Part shown: piece by piece, positions 34,195 to 40,764 of the stretch
Position numbering within the stretch: the stretch's first letter is position 1
How the letters are laid out: each line of letters begins with the position of its first letter
Assembly: GCA_002378125.1 (NCBI GenBank)
Contig: DFRF01000095.1
Coordinates: 582 to 48,407, forward strand
Direction of reading: 5' to 3'
From: Rhodospirillaceae bacterium UBA3470
GTDB taxonomy: Bacteria; Pseudomonadota; Alphaproteobacteria; Rhodospirillales; Casp-alpha2
DNA length: 47,826 bases
Notes under the pieces: generated by a model
What the model saw: only the letters and a program-made list of their open reading frames with translations
What the model was told of the DNA's origin: nothing
Databases searched by the model: none
Position numbers and translations under genes: made by a program

Positions 34195-34577
34195 CACGTG
34201 ATGAACTGATCAACCTCGTCCGCACCTATTTCGCCGGCGTTGATGGCGAGGATCTAGACAAAATCTTTTCCACGTTCACAGACGATTGTCGTTTTACCGT
34301 GGAAACCCATGGTGTTGAGCTAAGGAGCCGAGACGCCATTCGCGGTATGTTCGAGCGCCTTTGGTCGAACCACGCGGCCGTCCGGCACGACAACTTTCAA
34401 TTCGTCGTTGATGCGGAGCACGTAAAGATCGCCGCCCAGTTCCATGTAACCAACACCTTCGAAAACGGCGACAAAGTCTACAAATCGAACTGCAATTTCT
34501 TTACCGTCCGGGACGGCTTATTCGATACGGTGGCAGTTTATATGGCCGGCGAGAATACGCTGGACCGGGCTGAGTAA
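34191..34577 (+). CDS. SnoaL/NTF2-like small protein
   Basis: The 128-aa product has the NTF2-like cone-fold pattern: LVRTYFAGVDGEDLDKIFSTFTDDCRFTVE at the N-terminus, AIRGMFERLW, and the C-terminal NCNFFTVRDGLFDTVAVYM. Such proteins act as small isomerases, cyclases or ligand-binding subunits. It overlaps the flavoprotein gene by ATGA and ends the hyu operon. A GCGGCC-atcg-GGCCGC hairpin lies just after it, within the end of the convergent flavin-reductase-like gene, without a clear T run. Confidence 0.82.
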   Translation: MTRDELINLVRTYFAGVDGEDLDKIFSTFTDDCRFTVETHGVELRSRDAIRGMFERLWSNHAAVRHDNFQFVVDAEHVKIAAQFHVTNTFENGDKVYKSNCNFFTVRDGLFDTVAVYMAGENTLDRAE

Positions 34578-34580
34578 CGT

Positions 34581-35192
34581 TTAGCGGCCATCGGGCCGCT
34601 TCAATTCGAAAATCTCCTGGGTCCGTGAATACAGGCTGCCGCCCAGGCGGCCGATCGCATCCAACCCAAACGGATCAACTTTCATCGTGTCGCCGTCAAT
34701 TAGATCAGGGCGGATCGCGATAGCCTTCACTTCACCAACAACGATTTCGCGGCGAACACCCAGCTCTAAGGTCGTATGACGGATACATTCGAGGGCCGCT
34801 GGCGCCTCTCCAATTCGTGGCGGAGACACAACACATGACTGTACGGTGCTGAAGCCGGACAATTCGATCTCACTTTCGTCGGGCGGCAAAGGTGCGGAAC
34901 AAAGGTTCATTTGCTCGCCCATAGCGAAGTCAACTAGGTTCACGACAAATTCGCGACTGTCCCGAATGTTGCGGGATGTATCCTTAGGACTATCGTCAGG
35001 CCGTGCCTCAAGCCCCAAAACGACCATACAGGGGTCATAAGCAATGGCGTTGAAGAATGAAAACGGCGCGGCGTTGACTAGGCCATCCTTCCCAACCGTT
35101 GTCACCAAGGCAATGGGACGAGGCGTGACGATGTCACGCAGCAATTTGTAGCCTTCCTGCGCGGAGAGGTCATCCAGAAGATATTCGTGCAT
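34581..35192 (-). CDS. Flavin-reductase-like FMN-binding split-barrel protein
   Basis: The 203-aa protein has the split-barrel FMN-binding pattern KLLRDIVTPRPIALVTTVGKDG, then NAAPFSFFNAIAYDPCMVVLGL and DTSRNIRDSREFVVNLV. Such proteins are flavin reductases or FMN-binding oxidoreductases that may supply reduced flavin to a monooxygenase. It is convergent to the hyu operon and divergent to the VOC gene. Its partner enzyme is unknown. Confidence 0.84.
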   Translation of the reverse strand: MHEYLLDDLSAQEGYKLLRDIVTPRPIALVTTVGKDGLVNAAPFSFFNAIAYDPCMVVLGLEARPDDSPKDTSRNIRDSREFVVNLVDFAMGEQMNLCSAPLPPDESEIELSGFSTVQSCVVSPPRIGEAPAALECIRHTTLELGVRREIVVGEVKAIAIRPDLIDGDTMKVDPFGLDAIGRLGGSLYSRTQEIFELKRPDGR

Positions 35193-35227
35193 TTCGTATC
35201 CTCATTCGTTCTATATGGTTTAGCGGG

Positions 35228-35233
35228 TATAAT
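35228..35233 (+). promoter_or_regulatory. Candidate -10 box of the VOC gene
   Basis: TATAAT lies 30 bp before the VOC ATG. Seventeen bases upstream, TTCGTT (35205-35210) is a weak -35 match. The 71-bp gap also holds the divergent start of the flavin-reductase-like gene. Confidence 0.4.
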
Positions 35234-35263
35234 CAGACGCTCACTTCGCGTTGGGAGACGAAC

Positions 35264-35692
35264 ATGACACTACCCGCCATGCCTTATCGGACCAAGGGCC
35301 TCGATCATGTTGTTCTGCGCGCCAAGGATATCGACAAGATGCTCGGCTTTTACCGGGATGTCTTGGGTCTTCCGGTGGCGAAGCACAATGAACCGCTGGG
35401 GCTATGGCATTTGAAGGCCGGGACATCGATGATTGATCTGGTGGACGTGTTTGGGCCCATCGGCAAAGCAGGCGGCCCGATCCCCAGCGAAGCCCGCAAC
35501 GTGGATCATCTGGCGCTGAAGATTGACCCTTTCGACGAAGCGGCTATCCTCGCGTATCTCGGAAGTAAGGGCGTTGCGGCAGAGCCGTCCAAGACGCGGT
35601 TTGGCGCGGACGGCGACGGTCCGTCGATCTATCTGAGAGATCCGGAAGGCAATGGCGTAGAATTGAAAGGTATGGTCCAAGTTCCCATGTGA
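35264..35692 (+). CDS. VOC-superfamily (glyoxalase/dioxygenase fold) protein
   Basis: The 142-aa product has two beta-alpha-beta-beta-beta motifs: GLDHVVLRAKDIDKMLGFYRDVLGLPV and NVDHLALKIDPFDEAAILAYLG, ending YLRDPEGNGVELKG. The His in LDHVV, the His in VDHLAL and the Glu in GVELKG are at metal-ligand positions. Members include glyoxalase I, ring-cleavage dioxygenases and epimerases; the reaction here cannot be named. It precedes the ABC transporter operon by 146 bp. Confidence 0.85.
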   Translation: MTLPAMPYRTKGLDHVVLRAKDIDKMLGFYRDVLGLPVAKHNEPLGLWHLKAGTSMIDLVDVFGPIGKAGGPIPSEARNVDHLALKIDPFDEAAILAYLGSKGVAAEPSKTRFGADGDGPSIYLRDPEGNGVELKGMVQVPM

Positions 35693-35799
35693 AATAACAA
35701 TAGAGTTCTGGCCCCTTTCCAAGCTTTGGGTCACTGCCTATTATATTTGCGGAAGTAACATAGGCGCTGGACTGAAATTAAGGACGGCCAATTTTTAAC

Positions 35800-35816
35800 G
35801 CTTCGCTACGCGAAGC
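35800..35816 (+). other. Hairpin in the leader of the ABC transporter operon
   Basis: GCTTCGC and GCGAAGC (7-bp perfect stem, 3-nt loop) lie 22 bp before the solute-binding-protein ATG, next to the AAGGAAGGAAAG ribosome-binding region. It could stabilise the 5' end of the mRNA or modulate translation. Confidence 0.5.
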
Positions 35817-35838
35817 CTCTCAGGAAGGAAAGAAAATC

Positions 35839-36675
35839 ATGAAAGCAGCAATCGCATTTGGCGCCGCCGCACTTGTGGCGGCTGGTTCTACCAGCGCGGC
35901 CGACATGAAAGTGGCCGCCGACGTCGGCTATTCTCCGCACGTAATGGCATCGGCCAGTGGCGGCGTGGAAGGCTACAACGTTGATATTATGGATGAAATC
36001 GCCAACCGCATGGGCGTGAAACACGAAGTCATCGACCAGGAATGGTCGGGCATCTTCGCAGGCTTGGCCGCAGGCAAATACGTAGTCATCATCGCGCCGA
36101 CCACAGTTACCAAGGAACGCTCCGAAAAGATGCTGTTCGGTGAACCCTACTTCGAAGTGAACTATCAGTTCTTGATCAAGAAAGGTGCCCCGCAGGTCAA
36201 TAAGCTGGAAGACCTGGCCGGCAAGAAGATTGCCGTCAATAAAGGTAATTTCTACGACAAGTGGTTGTCGGCTCCAGAGCGCATGAACAAGTACAAATGG
36301 GAGTTGGTCCGCTTCGGCAAGAACGCGGACGCCATCCAGGCAGTCGCGACTGGACGTGCCGATGCAAATTTCGCGGGTGATACGGTGATGGGCTGGACAG
36401 CGAAGAAGAACCCACTCGTCGAGCCATCGAACTTAGTGATCAAATCGGGTCGAGTTGGCGCCATGGCCTTCCATACGACCAGCACAGAAATGCGCAAAAA
36501 GTTCGAGAAGGTCGTAGAATGCATGAAGGCCGACGGTACGGTCGCCAAAATCCACGAAAAATGGACTGGCCAGAAGCCAGTGGCCGGCGGTGCTGCCTAC
36601 AAAGTCGTGCCAGGGATCGGCGTGCCAGGCTTCACCCACTATGATGACAGCCCATCGGGTAGTGGCTGCGGCTAA
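35839..36675 (+). CDS. Amino-acid-type ABC transporter solute-binding protein
   Basis: This is the periplasmic receptor of a polar amino-acid (PAAT-type) importer. The 278-aa product has a signal peptide (AIAFGAAALVAAGSTSAA), then the family 3 pattern VGYSPHVMASASGGVEGYNVDIMDEIANRMG, APTTVTKERSEKMLFGEPYF, LAGKKIAVNKGNFYDKWL and a second lobe with ATGRADANFAGDTVMG. A good ribosome site precedes the ATG. The actual ligand is unknown, and the neighbouring genes suggest a cyclic amide or amino acid derivative. Confidence 0.9.
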   Translation: MKAAIAFGAAALVAAGSTSAADMKVAADVGYSPHVMASASGGVEGYNVDIMDEIANRMGVKHEVIDQEWSGIFAGLAAGKYVVIIAPTTVTKERSEKMLFGEPYFEVNYQFLIKKGAPQVNKLEDLAGKKIAVNKGNFYDKWLSAPERMNKYKWELVRFGKNADAIQAVATGRADANFAGDTVMGWTAKKNPLVEPSNLVIKSGRVGAMAFHTTSTEMRKKFEKVVECMKADGTVAKIHEKWTGQKPVAGGAAYKVVPGIGVPGFTHYDDSPSGSGCG

Positions 36676-36689
36676 TTGACGCATGAAAC

Positions 36690-36727
36690 GGGGCGCCGGC
36701 AAGGAAAGTTTTCCTAGCCAGCGCCCC
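36690..36727 (+). terminator. Strong intercistronic stem-loop between binding protein and ATPase genes
   Basis: An arm beginning GGGGCGCCGGCAAGGAAA pairs with TTTTCCTAGCCAGCGCCCC on the 3' side with a few mismatches. No T run follows, so complete termination is unlikely. Such structures after the binding-protein gene commonly protect its mRNA or reduce expression of the transporter genes downstream. Confidence 0.6.
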
Positions 36728-36765
36728 GGTCATTCCATGAGTTCCTTAATCGAAGGAAGGCGCAG

Positions 36766-37512
36766 ATGAGCGACACTCAACCGGTCGTCGAAGCGCTTGG
36801 TATACATAAAGTCTTCGGTGATCTGGAAGTCCTGAAGGGCATCGACCTGAAGGTTAATCCCCAAGATCTAGTATTCATCATCGGTCCGTCCGGGTCGGGG
36901 AAAAGTACCCTGCTCCGATGCTGTAATCTGTTGGAGCATCCAACCAAGGGGGTAGTTCGCGTCGTCGGCGAACAAATAACCGCCAAAGGCGTCGATATCA
37001 ACCGAGTTCGCCAGCACATCGGTATGGTGTTCCAGAACTTCAATCTCTATCCCCACATGTCGGCGCTCGCCAATGTCACGCTTGCGTTGCGCAAAGTGAA
37101 GAACATTCAACGTTCTCAGGCCGACGAGATGGCGCATCGGGCCCTGATCCGGGTTGGCCTCAACGACAAGGCCACGAGCTACCCTAACGAGTTGAGCGGC
37201 GGGCAGCAGCAGCGAGTAGCCATTGCACGGGCCATCGCCATGGAGCCGGATGTGGTTTTATTCGACGAGCCAACCTCAGCCCTCGATCCGGAGCTGGTAG
37301 GTTCGGTGCTTGGGGTTATGCGCGAGTTGCGCGAGAGCGGCATGACCATGGTGGTCGTTAGCCACGAGATGCGGTTTGCCGAAGAAGCCGCCGACCGCGT
37401 CCTTTTCATGGATGAGGGCGTCGTCGTGGAAGAAGGTTCGCCCGAGCAGGTCTTCCGCAATAGCCAGCACGAACGTACACGATCTTTCCTGTCGCGCGTG
37501 ACAGAACATTAA
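36766..37512 (+). CDS. Amino-acid-type ABC transporter ATP-binding protein
   Basis: The 248-aa protein is a GlnQ/HisP-type ATPase that powers the importer. Walker A is IIGPSGSGKSTLLRC, the signature is LSGGQQQRVAIARA, Walker B is DVVLFDEPTSALDPE, and the switch His is in VVSHEMRFAEEAADR. A Q-loop (VFQNFNLYPH) is present. It precedes the two permease genes with 13 bp to the first. Confidence 0.93.
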   Translation: MSDTQPVVEALGIHKVFGDLEVLKGIDLKVNPQDLVFIIGPSGSGKSTLLRCCNLLEHPTKGVVRVVGEQITAKGVDINRVRQHIGMVFQNFNLYPHMSALANVTLALRKVKNIQRSQADEMAHRALIRVGLNDKATSYPNELSGGQQQRVAIARAIAMEPDVVLFDEPTSALDPELVGSVLGVMRELRESGMTMVVVSHEMRFAEEAADRVLFMDEGVVVEEGSPEQVFRNSQHERTRSFLSRVTEH

Positions 37513-37525
37513 TTGGCAGGCGGAC

Positions 37526-38197
37526 ATGGACGCCTTTCTCGACCAGTTCTTCAACCAAGCCGTTATGGCCAAGTATCTACCAGATGTCATCGGCGGGCTA
37601 TGGATCACTCTAGCCCTAGCCGGTTTGGTGATCGTCACCGGCATTCTTCTCGGTCTCGCCCTAGCGTGTCTTCGGTCTTTCCAGATCGGCTGGGTCAATT
37701 GGCTGATCGTCATTTTTATCGATCTGTTCCGTGCCCTGCCCCCGTTGGTCCTGCTGATTGTCGGTTACTTCGGACTGCCCTACGCCGGTCTACAGTTATC
37801 AGGTTTCGCAATCAGTTGGCTCTGTCTGTCTTGCGTTCTGGGGGCCTTCGCCGAAGAAATTTTTTGGGCCGGCATCACTTCAGTCCACAAGGGTCAATGG
37901 GAGGCCGCACGGTCCACGGGCCTCGGCTTTTCGCAAACGCTGTTTTGCGTTGTCATCCCGCAGGCCATCCGGATGACCATTCCACCGCTCACCAACCGAA
38001 CTATCGCGATTACCAAGAATACGGCGCTGGCCTCCGTTGTTGCGGTCCAGGAAATGCTTACCGTCGCGCAGACATCTCTCGCCTATGCGGCCAATACATC
38101 ACCATTGACCCTAGCCGCGATTGGGTACCTGATCGTTTTTCTCCCCCTTGTCATCTTGAGCCGTTGGGTCGAAACGCGGTTTGCCTGGAAGCGTTAA
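37526..38197 (+). CDS. Amino-acid-type ABC transporter permease (1)
   Basis: The 223-aa membrane protein has about five hydrophobic segments and the EAA loop EAARSTGLGFSQTLFCVVIPQAIR that contacts the ATPase. It pairs with the following permease to form the heterodimeric pore. The start ATG at 37526 is supported by a GGCGG-type upstream site; an alternative out-of-frame reading of this stretch encodes no recognisable protein. Confidence 0.9.
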   Translation: MDAFLDQFFNQAVMAKYLPDVIGGLWITLALAGLVIVTGILLGLALACLRSFQIGWVNWLIVIFIDLFRALPPLVLLIVGYFGLPYAGLQLSGFAISWLCLSCVLGAFAEEIFWAGITSVHKGQWEAARSTGLGFSQTLFCVVIPQAIRMTIPPLTNRTIAITKNTALASVVAVQEMLTVAQTSLAYAANTSPLTLAAIGYLIVFLPLVILSRWVETRFAWKR

Positions 38198-38206
38198 GGG
38201 GGAACC

Positions 38207-38884
38207 ATGGATTGGGAAGTCATCAGATTTAGCTTCTTCAACTGGGATAGCATTCAGCAGGTCTATCCACTGCTGTTGAAGGGTTGGTTGATGACTATCA
38301 AGTTGTGCATCGCCGTCGTACCGCTGGGTTTCGCGCTCGGCGCCTGCATCGCGACCATGTATAGTTTCAAGATCCGCCCCGTGAATTGGGCAATCATCGG
38401 CTTTGTTGATTTCTTTCGTTCTATCCCGCCGCTTGTTCTTCTTATCTACACGGTCTACGGCCTGCCATTGCTAGGCTGGGATGTGCCCGCCTTTGGCGCT
38501 GTGCTGGTCGCCTTCACATTGAACAGTTCGTCCTATTACGGTGAAATTATTCGCGCCGGTATCGAAAGCATTCCCAAAGGCCAGATGGAGGCGGCCCAGT
38601 CGACCGGGCTTAATCGCCTGCAGGCGATGTACTACGTCATATTGCCTCAGGCCATCCGGAACGTCGCGCCGGACCTCACCTCCAACACCTTGGAATTGAT
38701 CAAGGCGACCTCCATCGCCAGCGTGGTCGCCTTACCCGAACTCCTGCGCATGGGCCGGGTCGCTCAAGGCTTGGTGTACAATGCGACACCGTTGATTGCC
38801 GTCGCGGTAATCTATCTCATTATGCTCTGGCCTATGGTGAGGCTTCTCTCACGATTAGAGCGACAGATGATGTCCGCCCGCTAA
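38207..38884 (+). CDS. Amino-acid-type ABC transporter permease (2)
   Basis: The 225-aa membrane protein has the His/Glu/Gln-type permease features: VDFFRSIPPLVLLIYTVYGLP in an early segment and the EAA loop EAAQSTGLNRLQAMYYVILPQAIRN. It is 9 bp after the first permease. The two permeases are distinct but clearly related, so a heterodimeric pore is expected. Confidence 0.9.
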   Translation: MDWEVIRFSFFNWDSIQQVYPLLLKGWLMTIKLCIAVVPLGFALGACIATMYSFKIRPVNWAIIGFVDFFRSIPPLVLLIYTVYGLPLLGWDVPAFGAVLVAFTLNSSSYYGEIIRAGIESIPKGQMEAAQSTGLNRLQAMYYVILPQAIRNVAPDLTSNTLELIKATSIASVVALPELLRMGRVAQGLVYNATPLIAVAVIYLIMLWPMVRLLSRLERQMMSAR

Positions 38885-38902
38885 TTATTCCGGAGGCAAA
38901 CG

Positions 38903-40270
38903 ATGGCTGACTACCTGGACCAAGTAAGCGAGTTCGTCGCTGATACCGGTTTCGACAATCTTCCTAACGCCGCCATAGAGCGTGCCAGACGTGTCATTGT
39001 GGATACGATTGCTGCGATTGCCGCAGGGTCCGTTGAACCGGAGGTCGTTGCATTAACGACGCGCATGGCAACCCAAGAGGGGCCATCAAGCGTCATAGGT
39101 GCCGGACGACGCACCCAACCAACGACAGCGGCTTTTCTCAATGGCACGTCGGGGACCTTCTTGGAACTCGATGAAGGCAATCAGTTCAGCCGTGGCCACC
39201 CCGGCGTCCACGCCTTGCCCTCGGCTTTGGCCGTAGCCGAAGACCAGCGAGCTTCGGGTCAGGACTTCTTGACGGCTATCGTTCTTGGTTATGAGATTGG
39301 CGCGCGCATCGGGATCGCTGCAAAAATACTACCCACTATGCATCCCCATGGAACGTGGGGCACCGTCGGGTCGGCTATCGCTGTTGCCAAACTTATGGGC
39401 GCAAATGCAAGTCAGGTCCGAGAGCTCATTAACATTGCCTCAACCCTCGGCCTCGCGACCAGTCGTCAGACCATGTTGCAAGGAGGCACAGTACGGAACA
39501 GCTTTGCTGGTTTCTCCGGCCAGATCGGTATCATGGCCTGGGACATGCTGGAAAGCGGCTTTACGGGTGAGGCGGATGGTTTAGCGACCATCTGGGGCAA
39601 GGTGATTTCAACTGAGTGGCGGCCTGAAGAAATGACGAACGAACTGGGCAGCCGTTATGAAATCGCCCGCAATTACTTCAAACGTCACGCGTGCTGTAGG
39701 TACAACCACGGCACCTTGGACGCCATGGCTATGATTGATAAGCAATATGGCGGACTTCGGGCCGAAGAGGTTGATCGTATCCGAGTTGAGACCTATTCCT
39801 TGGCCGCAGAGCTTTCCGACCGGACCCCGAAGAACACTCTCGCCGGAAAATTTTCTGTTCCCTTTGCGGTGGCCTCGACCTTGATAAATCAATCAAGTGG
39901 TGTCGAGAGCTTCACGTGGGAGAAAATTCGCGATCCGGCTATCCAGGCTTTTGCTGACAAGGTTGAGGTTCTCGAGGATCCCGTCCTGACAGCCATGATG
40001 CCGGATTTCCGGCCGTCGCGCGTGACCGTCCGCCTTCACGACGGTACGGAACTCAGCGCGGAGGCGAAGACCAATCGTGGCGATACAGAAGACCCCTATG
40101 ATGATGATGAACTAGACCGCAAATATACCGAATTGAGTGGACGTGTCTGGGGCACGACAGTTGCAAATTCGGTATATGATCATTGTTTTGCAATTGACCG
40201 GTTGACCGACGTAAACGAACTAACGGGCTGTTTCAACGCGGGTGAGTTGAAGCCAACCAGCACCCTTTAA
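38903..40270 (+). CDS. MmgE/PrpD-family protein (2)
   Basis: The 455-aa product is a second MmgE/PrpD protein, with IVDTIAAIAAGSVEPEV, AFLNGTSGTFLELDEGNQFSRGHPGVHALPSALAVAE, AIVLGYEIGARIGIAAK, and KRHACCRYNHGTLDAM in the C-terminal half. It follows the transporter permease by 18 bp, so uptake and this enzyme are probably co-expressed. It is related to the copy at 24348-25706 but clearly diverged from it. The reaction is unknown. Confidence 0.86.
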   Translation: MADYLDQVSEFVADTGFDNLPNAAIERARRVIVDTIAAIAAGSVEPEVVALTTRMATQEGPSSVIGAGRRTQPTTAAFLNGTSGTFLELDEGNQFSRGHPGVHALPSALAVAEDQRASGQDFLTAIVLGYEIGARIGIAAKILPTMHPHGTWGTVGSAIAVAKLMGANASQVRELINIASTLGLATSRQTMLQGGTVRNSFAGFSGQIGIMAWDMLESGFTGEADGLATIWGKVISTEWRPEEMTNELGSRYEIARNYFKRHACCRYNHGTLDAMAMIDKQYGGLRAEEVDRIRVETYSLAAELSDRTPKNTLAGKFSVPFAVASTLINQSSGVESFTWEKIRDPAIQAFADKVEVLEDPVLTAMMPDFRPSRVTVRLHDGTELSAEAKTNRGDTEDPYDDDELDRKYTELSGRVWGTTVANSVYDHCFAIDRLTDVNELTGCFNAGELKPTSTL

Positions 40271-40396
40271 CATCCGCGTCCAACGCCGATCCGGATTGGC
40301 GGTTATTCACCTTTGGATCAGACATAAAACTGACCTTAGTTGGCGATTGCGCGTTGTTTATAACCATCAATTAGCCGATTTTCAGCTCTCGCTGTA

Positions 40397-40705
40397 TTAT
40401 TTCTTAGAGCGAGAAGACTTCTTCGATGTTGCTTTTTTCTTACTTGATGGCTTGGTCTGCGCTTGCCCCTGAGGAGAAGCCTCGCCGTCGGTCGTGAGCT
40501 GAATTTGCTCTCCGATATTCTTGGCTGCATTGGCAATGCCTTGAAGCATTGGTCCTAACTGGTTCGCCGGAACCATCAAACGCGTCACTGGCCGAACTTC
40601 ATTGGGACTATCATTTACTCCAAGAGTTATCCTGAAGACGCCATTAGCATGAGAAACGTTTGATATCCTCTCAACAAATATGTCGCTTTGCTGATCATTT
40701 GACAT
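40397..40705 (-). CDS. Small unknown protein with lysine/serine-rich C-terminal tail
   Basis: The 102-aa protein has a structured-looking N-terminal part (FVERISNVSHANGVFRITLG, then RLMVPANQLGPMLQGIANAAKNIGEQ) and a basic tail of repeated Lys/Ser residues (KPSSKKKATSKKSSRSKK). I do not recognise the family. AAGGAG lies 11 nt before the ATG. It follows the adhesin gene by 59 bp on the same strand and may be co-transcribed. The preceding gap 40271-40396 holds a GC-rich imperfect hairpin (about 40282-40304) but no clear T run. Confidence 0.7.
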   Translation of the reverse strand: MSNDQQSDIFVERISNVSHANGVFRITLGVNDSPNEVRPVTRLMVPANQLGPMLQGIANAAKNIGEQIQLTTDGEASPQGQAQTKPSSKKKATSKKSSRSKK

Positions 40706-40764
40706 TTATTAAGTCTCCTTTTGTTAGGCGATATCTCTTCAATATTGTCTAAAGAAATATCAAA

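Noticed and set aside
37513..38232. Overlapping +1-frame open frame of 239 codons across the first permease
   Set aside because: Composition rich in Arg/Ser/Pro/His without membrane segments; the 37526 frame gives a clear ABC permease with an EAA loop.
40282..40304. Possible terminator after the second MmgE/PrpD gene
   Set aside because: The stem has a bulge and G-T pairs and lacks a T run, so it is too weak to call.
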